Positions 1-6,496 are shown, counted from the first letter of the stretch. The stretch is DNA of 10,310 nt from Candidatus Ratteibacteria bacterium (GCA_028697565.1 JAQVEU010000018.1:1-10310), one strand, 5' to 3'. The notes: generated by a model not told the origin, from the sequence alone. Numbers and translations: made by a program.

Positions 1-1
1 T

Positions 2-145
2 ACAGTCACTCCCGTAGATACATTACCAGAGGAACAACCTGTGAAACCAGTTTCCTATGCGGCTGGCAGGAAGATAGGGAGGAATGAGCCCTGCCCCTGC
101 GGTAGTGGTAAAAAGTACAAAAAGTGCTGTGGAAAAAATGTGTAA
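2..145 (+). CDS. secA: C-terminal end of a SEC-C protein, probably the preprotein translocase ATPase SecA (partial)
   Basis: Only the last 47 codons are inside the window; the frame is open to the left edge and stops with TAA at 143-145. A Pro/Glu/Val-rich flexible stretch is followed by a basic segment and CPCGSGKKYKKCC, a C-x-C-x8-C-C zinc-binding SEC-C motif. In SecA this tail binds zinc and helps contact SecB and membrane lipid. SecA is the ATPase motor that pushes unfolded preproteins through SecYEG at the inner face of the membrane. SEC-C tails also occur on a few unrelated proteins, and the motor domain cannot be seen, so the name rests on the tail and its linker alone. dnaA begins 16 bases after the stop, so dnaA transcription probably starts inside this gene or comes through it. 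Confidence 0.7.
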   Translation, partial: TVTPVDTLPEEQPVKPVSYAAGRKIGRNEPCPCGSGKKYKKCCGKNV

Positions 146-158
146 AAGTTGTGGATAA
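139..158 (-). promoter_or_regulatory. Pair of DnaA boxes directly upstream of dnaA
   Basis: On the minus strand, 150-158 reads TTATCCACA, the exact consensus DnaA box. Eleven bases away, 139-147 reads TTTTACACA on the same strand, matching the consensus at 7 of 9 positions. The two sites share orientation and sit about one helical turn apart, as expected for cooperative DnaA binding. The perfect box ends only three bases before the dnaA ATG, and the weaker box overlaps the upstream stop codon. DnaA bound here could repress its own gene and could form one arm of the origin. The strong box is clear; the weaker one is inferred from its spacing and from its recurrence after dnaA. Confidence 0.72.
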
Positions 159-161
159 CTT

Positions 162-1484
162 ATGGAAAAAGGGCAAGAGAACGTTGAGATATTGTGGAAA
201 GAGGTGATGGCAAAGGTAGAAGAGCGACTAAATGATAACAGGGCATATGATATATGGCTCAGGCCAGTAAAAATTAAGGGGATTAGTGCCAATAAGGTAC
301 AGTTAGAGATACCGGGGACAACCTTTGAGAAGGGATTCATTCCATATATTGGCCTAATAAGAGAGATATTTGAAGACATAGCGGGCTGGAAGCCAGAGAT
401 AGAGATATCTTACACAGGAGAAGAGAAGAGAACTACACCCCCTTCACCTACACCTACAATAGAATATGAAACATCGCTCAATCCTTCTTACACATTCGAT
501 AACTTTGTTGTTGGCCCTAAAAACCAGCTGGCACACGCAGCAGCCCAGGCAGTAGCACAGTCCCCGGGTATTGCCTATAACCCACTTTTCCTGTATGGTG
601 GATTTGGATTAGGGAAAACACATCTTATGCAGGCAATAGTCCACTTTATTCAGGAAAGAGATGAGAAAAACATTTTATATCTACCTGCGGATGTCTACCT
701 TAATGAGTTCATCCAGAGCATCAAAAACAAAACAACCCATCTGTTCAGACAGAGGTTTAGAAAACTTGACTTTCTGCTTATAGATGATATACACTTTATT
801 GCGGGAAAAGAAGGCACGCAGGAAGAGTTCTTCCATACATTTAATTTCCTGTATGACCAGCGAAAGCAGATCATCCTTTCCAGTGATAGACCACCAAAAG
901 AGATATCCTTTCTTGAAAAGCGGCTTGTTTCAAGATTTGAGTGGGGACTGCTTGTTGAAGTATTACCACCTGACTTTGAGACAAGGGTGGCTATACTGAA
1001 AAAAAAGTGTGAGATTAAAAAAATTGTCCTTGATGATGAAATAATATATTATATTACAGAGAATGTTAAGGATAATGTAAGGATATTAGAGGGTGTCCTT
1101 AATAGATTATTTGCACTTTCAACACTTTTATCTCAGGAGATAGACAAAAAAGTAGTTGATGAAATAATAGATGGTGAGTATTATAATAAAAGGGTAGTTG
1201 TAACATTAGATAGTGTTATGTCTGCTGTATGTGACTACTTTAAAATAAAAGAAGATGATATAGTGAAAAATACAAGGATAAAAAATATACTACTACCCAG
1301 GCAGATAGGAATGTTTTTAGGAAGAGAGTTAACAGGTAGTTCACTTCACTCAATCGCTATCAAGTTTGGAGGTAAGGACCACACAACAGTTTTATATGCA
1401 TATAAAAAGATAAAAACATTATATCAGAATGACCAGTATATTAAAGGCATTATTGATGAGATAAGGAGTACCCTTGAAAGATAG
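162..1484 (+). CDS. dnaA: Chromosomal replication initiator protein DnaA
   Basis: A 440-residue AAA+ ATPase that binds DnaA boxes at the origin, melts the adjacent AT-rich DNA and recruits the replicative helicase. Domain I covers about residues 8-75 (ILWKEVMAKVEERL onward), followed by a short Pro/Thr-rich linker. Domain III carries Walker A GGFGLGKT at 146-153, Walker B LLIDDIHF at 205-212 and the SSDRPPKEI segment. Domain IV ends in the DNA-binding signature GGKDHTTV at 403-410. Length and domain order are typical. The ATG at 162 gives a normal domain I with a few extra residues, but it has no Shine-Dalgarno sequence; the bases before it are a DnaA box. GTG at 204 and ATG at 207 would cut into domain I. 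From roughly base 1000 the gene becomes markedly AT-richer than its first half (23 of 60 G/C at 601-660, 13 of 60 at 1021-1080). Confidence 0.97.
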   Translation: MEKGQENVEILWKEVMAKVEERLNDNRAYDIWLRPVKIKGISANKVQLEIPGTTFEKGFIPYIGLIREIFEDIAGWKPEIEISYTGEEKRTTPPSPTPTIEYETSLNPSYTFDNFVVGPKNQLAHAAAQAVAQSPGIAYNPLFLYGGFGLGKTHLMQAIVHFIQERDEKNILYLPADVYLNEFIQSIKNKTTHLFRQRFRKLDFLLIDDIHFIAGKEGTQEEFFHTFNFLYDQRKQIILSSDRPPKEISFLEKRLVSRFEWGLLVEVLPPDFETRVAILKKKCEIKKIVLDDEIIYYITENVKDNVRILEGVLNRLFALSTLLSQEIDKKVVDEIIDGEYYNKRVVVTLDSVMSAVCDYFKIKEDDIVKNTRIKNILLPRQIGMFLGRELTGSSLHSIAIKFGGKDHTTVLYAYKKIKTLYQNDQYIKGIIDEIRSTLER

Positions 1485-1504
1485 TTTTACACATCTTTTA
1501 CACT
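1485..1504 (+). promoter_or_regulatory. Pair of degenerate DnaA-box-like sites after dnaA
   Basis: TTTTACACA at 1485-1493 and TTTTACACT at 1496-1504 lie on the plus strand exactly 11 bases apart, starting right after the dnaA stop. The first is the same nine bases found on the minus strand at 139-147, so the two pairs flanking dnaA point toward each other. Each matches the TTATCCACA consensus at only 7 or 6 of 9 positions, so each alone would be ignored. The shared spacing and the reuse of the same nonamer make DnaA binding plausible. Confidence 0.45.
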
Positions 1505-1583
1505 ATATAAGTATTTATAAAATATAAAGATAAGTATTTTTTATACAAAAAGTTTTCTTTATTAATACTAAGGAGGTTTTAAA
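1485..1583. other. AT-rich dnaA-dnaN spacer; candidate origin unwinding region
   Basis: This 99-base gap is extremely AT-rich: 1501-1560 has 8 G/C in 60 by hand count. It begins with the paired DnaA-box-like sites, then contains the direct repeat ATAAGTATTT at 1507-1516 and 1530-1539, and ends with the dnaN ribosome-binding site AAGGAGG (1570-1576). An AT-rich stretch beside DnaA sites between dnaA and dnaN is where many bacteria, Bacillus included, open their origin. I looked for a clear run of DnaA-trio triplets and saw only imperfect ones. Promoter-like AT sequences for dnaN are too many to choose between. Function as the origin is inferred. Confidence 0.5.
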
Positions 1584-2693
1584 ATGGAGATAATAGTGAA
1601 AAGTAGTGTATTGAAAAAGGCGTGTGGAAAAATTGAAGAGGTATTACCTATAAAACCAGCAATTGCAATTACAGGAGGAGTATTTTTAGATGTAAAAGAA
1701 ATGGGATGTTCTTTAACTGCTACAGATTTAGAAAGTACAATAAGACTAAATATTGAGTGTGAAAAAAATAAAAAAGGGAGTGCGGTAATAAATGGTAAAA
1801 AATTTATATCACTTATAAAACAACTACCTGATGGTGATGTAAAAATATCCAAAAAGAATAACTCTGTAGAGGTATTATCTGGTGAATCAAAATATACCTT
1901 TCCTTCTATGGAGGAGGAAGAATTTCCAAAACTACAAAAATTCTCCGGTGATATTACACTTACATTAGATAGTAATATACTTAAAGAAGGGATTGATAAG
2001 GTAATGTTCTGTATTGATGCTGAAGAACCACGCCCATATTTTAGGGGTGGGTTGATAGATATTAAAGAAAACACTGTGAATATAGTAGGAACAGATACAA
2101 GACGGCTTACACTATTTACAATTAAGTCAGACCAGAAATATGGCCTTCCTTATAAGTGCCTGTTGCCATACAAACTGATGGGAATTATTACTTCATTAAG
2201 TGATAGTAATGAGTCAATAGAAATAGGTATAGGTAAAAATCAGATAAGTTTTAGTTTTAAGGACACATATATCCTTTCCCAACTGCTTTCTGGGAGCGAG
2301 GAATTTCCTGACTATCTCAAGGTTATCCCACCAGAAAAACAATTGAATATATGTTATATCAACAGGGATGCCTTTCTTACTGTGTTGAAACGGATATCCT
2401 TGTTTACATCCGACAGATACAATAGGATAAGGTTAAGTGTGGGTAAGAATACTCTGGTACTATCAGTATCTAATCCTGAGGTAGGAGAGGCAAGCGAGAA
2501 GATAGGGATTGAATATACTGGAAATAAGGAACAAAACCTTGCCTTCCCACCATACTATCTTATAGATTTTTTAACCAAAATAGAAGATGAAAGGGTCGCC
2601 TTTGGATTTAGTAATGAAAAGAGTCCTGTTCTCATGAGGGGAGAGAAGACAGAGGCATATCTTTATGTGGCTATGCCACTACGTCTTGATTAA
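1584..2693 (+). CDS. dnaN: DNA polymerase III sliding clamp, beta subunit
   Basis: A 369-residue protein of normal length for the bacterial beta clamp, a ring-shaped dimer that holds DNA polymerase III and other repair and replication proteins on DNA. The first third has the N-terminal clamp fold with the typical LEST-type segment near residue 50. The middle domain contains the conserved SGSEEFPDYLKVIP stretch, and the protein ends in YVAMPLRLD, the family's C-terminal MPLR-type tail that lines the partner-binding pocket. The start is supported by a strong AAGGAGG site seven bases upstream. The first 500 bases are noticeably AT-rich (16 of 60 G/C at 1741-1800) and become more balanced after about 2100. 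dciA begins one base after the stop. Confidence 0.97.
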   Translation: MEIIVKSSVLKKACGKIEEVLPIKPAIAITGGVFLDVKEMGCSLTATDLESTIRLNIECEKNKKGSAVINGKKFISLIKQLPDGDVKISKKNNSVEVLSGESKYTFPSMEEEEFPKLQKFSGDITLTLDSNILKEGIDKVMFCIDAEEPRPYFRGGLIDIKENTVNIVGTDTRRLTLFTIKSDQKYGLPYKCLLPYKLMGIITSLSDSNESIEIGIGKNQISFSFKDTYILSQLLSGSEEFPDYLKVIPPEKQLNICYINRDAFLTVLKRISLFTSDRYNRIRLSVGKNTLVLSVSNPEVGEASEKIGIEYTGNKEQNLAFPPYYLIDFLTKIEDERVAFGFSNEKSPVLMRGEKTEAYLYVAMPLRLD

Positions 2694-2694
2694 G

Positions 2695-2979
2695 ATGGAA
2701 AGGATAGGAGAAGTTATTAAAAGAGTGATAGAGCAACAAGAGCAAACACATCAGGAAATAAGGAAGACAGATGATATTGATACCCTGTGGTACAGGATAG
2801 TAGATGCAAGAATAGGAGAGCATAGTTATGTAGTGAAGGTTCATAATAGCACTCTTACTGTTAGGGTGGATAGCAGGTGCTATCTTACAGAGATTAAAAG
2901 AAGAGAACAGGAACTGATATCTAAGATACAGAACTATGGATGGAGAAGTATAAAGAAGATAGAGTGCCGGCTCGGGTAA
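2695..2979 (+). CDS. dciA: DciA-like (DUF721) protein, probable replicative helicase loader/operator
   Basis: A 94-residue protein of the DUF721/DciA type. The N-terminal helix starts IGEVIKRVIEQ, a W-x-x-IV-region follows (LWYRIVDARIGEHSYVVKV), and then comes LTVRVDSRCYLTEIKRREQELISKI, resembling the family's KH-like core that ends in a helix. DciA assists loading and activity of DnaB helicase in the many bacteria lacking DnaC or DnaI, and its gene commonly sits next to dnaA or dnaN. I chose the ATG at 2695, one base after the dnaN stop. It has no clear Shine-Dalgarno sequence, which fits reinitiation by ribosomes finishing dnaN. An in-frame ATG at 2665 would only add ten residues read from inside dnaN. 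The recF and gyrB genes often found here are absent. Confidence 0.75.
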   Translation: MERIGEVIKRVIEQQEQTHQEIRKTDDIDTLWYRIVDARIGEHSYVVKVHNSTLTVRVDSRCYLTEIKRREQELISKIQNYGWRSIKKIECRLG

Positions 2980-2992
2980 AGTATGTTGTGAA

Positions 2993-3008
2993 AGTAGAGA
3001 GTAGAGAG
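2993..3008. repeat. Short AGTAGAGAG-type repeat between dciA and dapA
   Basis: AGTAGAGAGTAGAGAG is a small tandem of TAGAGAG. Its first twelve bases recur exactly at 6091-6102 at the end of folC, and the AGTAGAGAG part recurs inverted at 6531-6539. It therefore belongs to the motif that borders the large repeat island downstream. The rest of this 92-base gap shows no obvious hairpin or promoter; it ends in the dapA ribosome-binding site AGGGGGG (3061-3067). Confidence 0.6.
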
Positions 3009-3071
3009 AAAAGGTATCCTTACTTTAGGGTTTAGAGTTGTGGATTTATAGTTTACCAAAAGGGGGGACAT

Positions 3072-3944
3072 ATGTTTGATGGCTCTATAGTGGCGATTGT
3101 AACACCTCTCAAAAATGATAAGGTGGACATCAAGGCATTTGAACAGTTGGTTGAGTTTCAGATAAACAACAAAACATCGGGTATTGTGGTATGTGGTTGT
3201 ACAGGAGAACCATCTACCCTAACAATGAAGGAGCATAAAGAACTTATCAGATATACCGTGGAGATTGTGAACAGGCGGTGTACTGTGATTGCAGGGACTG
3301 GTTCCAATAACACAAAAGAGGCAATAGAACTCAGCCAGGAGGCAGAAAAGGCAGGTGCAGATGGTGCACTTGTGATTACCCCCTACTATAACAAGCCGAT
3401 GCCATCCGGTCTGTATCAACACTACAAAAAGATAGCAGATAGTGTAACCATCCCTATTATTATATATAATGTTCCTTCAAGAACAGGTATATCAATCCTT
3501 CCCGAAACTGTATATGAACTTTCACAGATAAAAAACATTGTAGGTATTAAAGAGGCAAGTGGAAGTTTAGACCAGGTAAGCAAGATTATATCTCTATGCA
3601 GGGATGACTTTGTTGTGCTCTCCGGGGATGATTCCCTTACACTTCCTATAATGTCTATTGGTGGTAAAGGAGTTATTTCTGTGGCTGCCAATATAGTGCC
3701 GTTACAGGTGGCAGATATGGTGGACGCAGCACTAAGAGGTGACTGGGAGACAGCACAGAGGATACATATTGAACTATTCCCCATCTTTAAGGTGCTTTTT
3801 ATTGAGACAAATCCTATACCTGTGAAGGCAGCACTTGGTCTTATGGGGATGATAACTCCTGAGTGGCGGCTACCTCTTACCTCACCATCTCCTGCAAGTT
3901 TAGAAAAGATAAGGGATGTCCTGATTAAAAGCAAGGTGCTCTAA
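3072..3944 (+). CDS. dapA: 4-hydroxy-tetrahydrodipicolinate synthase
   Basis: A 290-residue TIM-barrel lyase. It condenses pyruvate with aspartate semialdehyde, the first committed step toward diaminopimelate and lysine, in the cytoplasm. The Schiff-base lysine is K160 in GIKEAS; Y132 and R137 lie in YNVPSRTG and Y106 in TPYYNKP. The substrate loop reads GCTGEPSTL at 42-50, where E. coli has GTTGESATL, so the first threonine, part of the proton relay in E. coli, is cysteine here. Length and remaining motifs are typical of DapA; related aldolases such as N-acetylneuraminate lyase are less likely given the diaminopimelate-type residues. The ATG follows an AGGGGGG site at four bases. The stop overlaps accD in TAATG, which couples the two genes. 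Confidence 0.93.
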   Translation: MFDGSIVAIVTPLKNDKVDIKAFEQLVEFQINNKTSGIVVCGCTGEPSTLTMKEHKELIRYTVEIVNRRCTVIAGTGSNNTKEAIELSQEAEKAGADGALVITPYYNKPMPSGLYQHYKKIADSVTIPIIIYNVPSRTGISILPETVYELSQIKNIVGIKEASGSLDQVSKIISLCRDDFVVLSGDDSLTLPIMSIGGKGVISVAANIVPLQVADMVDAALRGDWETAQRIHIELFPIFKVLFIETNPIPVKAALGLMGMITPEWRLPLTSPSPASLEKIRDVLIKSKVL

Positions 3945-4786
3945 TGATATTCAAAAAGAAAAGATATGCAAATATTGAGCCAAAGGAAGCAGTGGATATA
4001 AAAAAAGACCTTTGGGTTAAGTGTGATAGGTGCGGGAAGTTGATTTATAAGAAAAAATGGGAAGAGAACCTAAAGGTCTGCCCATACTGTGGGCACTATG
4101 GCAGGATGTCGTCTTATGAACGTATTTCTCTCATTGCAGATAGCGGTTCATTCAAAGAGATGTGGCCTGATATGTTTTCTGAAGACCCCCTTGGATTTAT
4201 AGGAGTTAAGGCATACAAGGAAAAGTTGGAAGAAGAGATGAAAAAGACAGGGCTGAAAGAGGCAATAGTCGCAGGGGAGTGTAAGATAGGAGGAATTCCC
4301 TGTATGCTCGCAGTGATAGATGCCAACTTTATTATGGGGAGTATGGGCTCTGTTGTGGGAGAGAAGTTTACCCTTGCTGCTGAGCGCTCTATGGAAACAA
4401 AATACCCATTTATTTGTGTTTCGGGTGGTGGCGGTGGGGCAAGAATGTATGAAGGGGTTATCTCTCTGATGCAGATGGCAAAGACATCAGCAGCAGCAGG
4501 AAAACTCAAACAGGCAGGGCTTTTATATCTATCGGTTCTTACAGACCCCACAATGGGTGGAATAGCAGCAAGTTTTGCCTTTTTAGGGGATATTATCATT
4601 GCTGAACCAGGTGCACTTATTGGCTTTGCTGGTCCACGTGTAATAGAACAGACGATAAGACAGAAACTCCCCCCAGATTTTCAAAGGACAGAGTTTCTTT
4701 TTGAGCACGGGATGATAGATATTATTGCAAAAAGGGCAGAACTAAAAGAGACCATAAGCAAAATTTTACGAGTTCTTTACACATGA
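3944..4786 (+). CDS. accD: Acetyl-CoA carboxylase carboxyltransferase subunit beta
   Basis: A 280-residue protein, the usual AccD length. With AccA it moves the carboxyl group from carboxybiotin to acetyl-CoA, making malonyl-CoA for fatty-acid synthesis. An N-terminal zinc ribbon has cysteines 27, 30, 46 and 49 (C-x2-C-x15-C-x2-C). The crotonase-fold part shows SGGGGGARM at 160-168 followed by the family's EGVISLMQMAKT run, and DPTMGG at 201-206. The start overlaps the dapA stop by one base and has AAGGTG five bases upstream. Its own stop overlaps folC in ATGA. accA is not in the window, so the alpha subunit must be encoded elsewhere. The accD-folC pairing is also seen in other bacteria such as E. 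coli. Confidence 0.96.
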   Translation: MIFKKKRYANIEPKEAVDIKKDLWVKCDRCGKLIYKKKWEENLKVCPYCGHYGRMSSYERISLIADSGSFKEMWPDMFSEDPLGFIGVKAYKEKLEEEMKKTGLKEAIVAGECKIGGIPCMLAVIDANFIMGSMGSVVGEKFTLAAERSMETKYPFICVSGGGGGARMYEGVISLMQMAKTSAAAGKLKQAGLLYLSVLTDPTMGGIAASFAFLGDIIIAEPGALIGFAGPRVIEQTIRQKLPPDFQRTEFLFEHGMIDIIAKRAELKETISKILRVLYT

Positions 4787-6102
4787 AATCCCAGCCAGAA
4801 ATAGAATTCCTCAATACCCTTAATGACTTTGGAATAAAGTTGGGGCTGGACAAAATTAGATATCTGCTGAAACATTTTGGAAATCCACATCTTTCATATC
4901 CTTCCGTCCTTATAGCAGGTACCAATGGGAAGGGTTCTGTAGCAAGCACACTGGCAAACATCCTTACGAGAGGTGGCTATAAGACAGGACTTTATACAAG
5001 TCCACATCTAATATCTATTGGAGAACGGATAAGAATTGATGGAATAGAAATATCAGAACAGGAGTTGTCCTTTAAAATAAAACAACTCCAGCGGATACTA
5101 ACTGACCAGCCATATCATCTATATCCTACCTTTTTTGAGGCACTTACAGCCATTGCATTCTCTTATTTTTTAGATAAAAAGATAGATGTACTTGTCTGTG
5201 AGGTGGGTATGGGTGGAAGGTTTGATGCCACCAATGTGCTTTCTTCTTCACTTGAGGTGATAACGAGGATAGGGTGTGACCATATGCAGTATTTAGGCAA
5301 TACATATGAGGAGATTGCAAATGAAAAGGCAGGAATTATCAAAGAAGGGACATCTGTTGTGTCTGCCAGGCAGAGGGTCCCTGCTATGGAGGTTATAAGA
5401 AGAAAGGCAAGGGAAAAGAGGGCAAAACTTTACTGTGAGGGGGAGGATTTTATTACAAGGAGGACATCCTTTTCTCCTGAAGGACAGGTATTTAACTTTT
5501 ATGGAAAGAATACTGCACTTCATAATATCAAGACACCCTTGAAAGGGAGATACCAGATAGGGAATATGTCACTTGCTGTCCAGTCAGCATCCCTTTTGAA
5601 GGGTATGGGGTTTGTCCTTCCTTCAGAAGCAATTTATAAGGGGATAGAAACAACCTTCTGGCCCTGTAGATTTCAGATATTGCAAAAGACACCTGTGGTT
5701 GTTATAGATGGTGCCCACAATCCAGATGGGATGAAGACACTATTAGATACTATTGGAGAACTCTACCCTGACAAAAAATTCTCTTTTCTGATGGGTGTCC
5801 TTAGGGACAAGGATTGGAAAAAAATGCTTTCCCTTATTCTTAGTAGCAGGAAGGTGGAAGGATTTGTGTTCACAACCCCTGATAGTGAGAGGGCGTTATC
5901 TCCTGATGTCCTTGCGGAGTTTGTCCTGAAGAAACAAAAGGGATGTAGTGTAAAGGTGATAAAAAATCCATCACAGGCGCTCAGATACGTAAAAGGGACA
6001 AAGGGAAACTGGTGTATCTGTGGTTCTCTCTATCTCTGTGGTGGTATAATAGGTAAGTACGCCGTCAACTGTGTTGACAGCAAAGTATCGAGTAGAGAGT
6101 AG
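4783..6102 (+). CDS. folC: Folylpolyglutamate / dihydrofolate synthase (FolC)
   Basis: A 439-residue Mur-ligase family enzyme that adds glutamate to folates, and in most bacteria also to dihydropteroate, using ATP. The ATP loop is GTNGKGS at 46-52, followed by TSPHL and a GERIRIDG segment. The middle has CEVGMGGRFDATN and the IANEKAGIIK metal/ATP region, and the C-terminal domain has DGAHNPDG at 309-316. No Shine-Dalgarno site is evident, so translation is probably coupled through the ATGA overlap with accD. The recognisable fold ends near CGSLYLCGG. The last dozen residues (VNCVDSKVSSRE, 428-439) are encoded by a palindrome and by the repeat motif bordering the island downstream, so this tail looks acquired. 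The core is intact, so activity is expected. Confidence 0.94.
   Translation: MKSQPEIEFLNTLNDFGIKLGLDKIRYLLKHFGNPHLSYPSVLIAGTNGKGSVASTLANILTRGGYKTGLYTSPHLISIGERIRIDGIEISEQELSFKIKQLQRILTDQPYHLYPTFFEALTAIAFSYFLDKKIDVLVCEVGMGGRFDATNVLSSSLEVITRIGCDHMQYLGNTYEEIANEKAGIIKEGTSVVSARQRVPAMEVIRRKAREKRAKLYCEGEDFITRRTSFSPEGQVFNFYGKNTALHNIKTPLKGRYQIGNMSLAVQSASLLKGMGFVLPSEAIYKGIETTFWPCRFQILQKTPVVVIDGAHNPDGMKTLLDTIGELYPDKKFSFLMGVLRDKDWKKMLSLILSSRKVEGFVFTTPDSERALSPDVLAEFVLKKQKGCSVKVIKNPSQALRYVKGTKGNWCICGSLYLCGGIIGKYAVNCVDSKVSSRE
6064..6078. repeat. Palindrome GTCAAC-TGT-GTTGAC at the end of folC
   Basis: A perfect 6-bp inverted repeat with a three-base loop, encoding V428-D432 of FolC. It sits thirteen bases before the AGTAGAGAGTAG motif that contains the folC stop. 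No run of T follows, so it does not look like a factor-independent terminator. Together with the adjacent motif it may mark the left edge of inserted repeat DNA. Confidence 0.55.
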
Positions 6103-6113
6103 TAAGTAGCAAG
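6091..6113 (+). repeat. Left border motif of the repeat island
   Basis: AGTAGAGAGTAG (6091-6102, with the folC stop as its last three bases) runs into TAAGTAGCAAG (6103-6113). Both parts recur inverted on the far side of the island at 6531-6548, in a rearranged order. The eleven bases TAAGTAGCAAG match exactly between the two borders. Confidence 0.65.
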
Positions 6114-6130
6114 AATGAAAGCAAAGATAA

Positions 6131-6163
6131 AATCCTCCCCCACCCTCCTTTATTAAAGGAGGG
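6131..6163 (-). repeat. Palindromic repeat unit 1
   Basis: The hairpin is CCCTCCTTT (6143-6151), ATT loop, AAAGGAGGG (6155-6163), nine paired bases. The tail lies to its left and reads AATCCTCCCCCA on the plus strand, i.e. G-rich and ending in GGATT on the minus strand. Confidence 0.75.
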
Positions 6164-6169
6164 AGAAGC

Positions 6170-6202
6170 AATCCATCCTAACCTTCCTTTACAAAAGGAA
6201 GG
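6170..6202 (-). repeat. Palindromic repeat unit 2
   Basis: The hairpin is CCTTCCTTT (6182-6190), ACA loop, AAAGGAAGG (6194-6202). The left tail is AATCCATCCTAA. It is 30 of 33 bases identical to the unit at 6448-6480, in the same orientation, with the differences at one tail base and in the loop. Confidence 0.8.
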
Positions 6203-6215
6203 AACAAGAACTCAA

Positions 6216-6236
6216 CTCCTCCCCATACAAGGGGGA
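6216..6236. repeat. Degenerate palindromic unit
   Basis: TCCCC (6220-6224) can pair with GGGGA (6232-6236) across a seven-base loop, within a CTCCTCCCC...GGGGGATAAG context like the other units. It has no clear tail, so its orientation is uncertain. Confidence 0.45.
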
Positions 6237-6299
6237 TAAGATAGAAAGACCTAGTTCTCGGGAGAACAGGGTCCTTGAAAATGAGAAAGGATAAAGATT

Positions 6300-6332
6300 C
6301 TCCCCTTGATAAGGGGGAGTTAGAGGGGGTTT
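6300..6332 (+). repeat. Palindromic repeat unit 3
   Basis: CTCCCC (6300-6305) pairs with GGGGAG (6314-6319) around TTGATAAG; the right tail is TTAGAGGGGGTTT. The unit resembles the widely dispersed CCCCCTT-AAGGGGG plus GTTAGAGGG repeats seen in many environmental bacterial genomes (recalled resemblance, not searched). Confidence 0.7.
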
Positions 6333-6356
6333 GGTGAGGCAGGAGTCCCCTTTAAT

Positions 6357-6410
6357 TCCTCCCCATATGAGGGGGGAGGATATAGGTGGGGGTGGTTAGA
6401 GGGGATTTTA
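6357..6410 (+). repeat. Palindromic repeat unit 4 with extended tail
   Basis: TCCTCCCC (6357-6364) pairs with GGGGAGGA (6373-6380), eight base pairs with an eight-base loop. The tail on the right is longer than in the other units, has two G-rich blocks and ends in GTTAGAGGGGATTTTA. Confidence 0.7.
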
Positions 6411-6447
6411 TGGAGGGGCAACAGGAGAATAAAGAGAGAGGGAAAGT

Positions 6448-6480
6448 AATCCATCCCAACCTTCCTTTAACAAAGGAAGG
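6448..6480 (-). repeat. Palindromic repeat unit 5
   Basis: The hairpin is CCTTCCTTT (6460-6468), AAC loop, AAAGGAAGG (6472-6480), with left tail AATCCATCCCAA. It is nearly identical to the unit at 6170-6202, which lies 278 bases upstream. A run of eight C follows at 6486-6493. Confidence 0.8.
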
Positions 6481-6496
6481 GGAAACCCCCCCCATT

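Noticed and set aside
207..1484. Later dnaA start at ATG 207
   Set aside because: It would remove the first helix of domain I (ILWKEV), and the purine-rich GAGG is too close to that ATG.
3039..3047. TGTGGATTT upstream of dapA as another DnaA box
   Set aside because: It differs from the consensus at two positions, including one normally well conserved, and has no partner at 11-base spacing.
3422..3934. Long open frame antisense to dapA, and similar antisense frames over accD, dnaN and pyrC
   Set aside because: Composition and lack of ribosome sites mark them as shadows of the sense genes; none resembles a known family.
6143..6163. Factor-independent terminator after folC
   Set aside because: The hairpin is strong but AGAAGCA follows rather than a T run; it is better explained as one of a family of repeat units.
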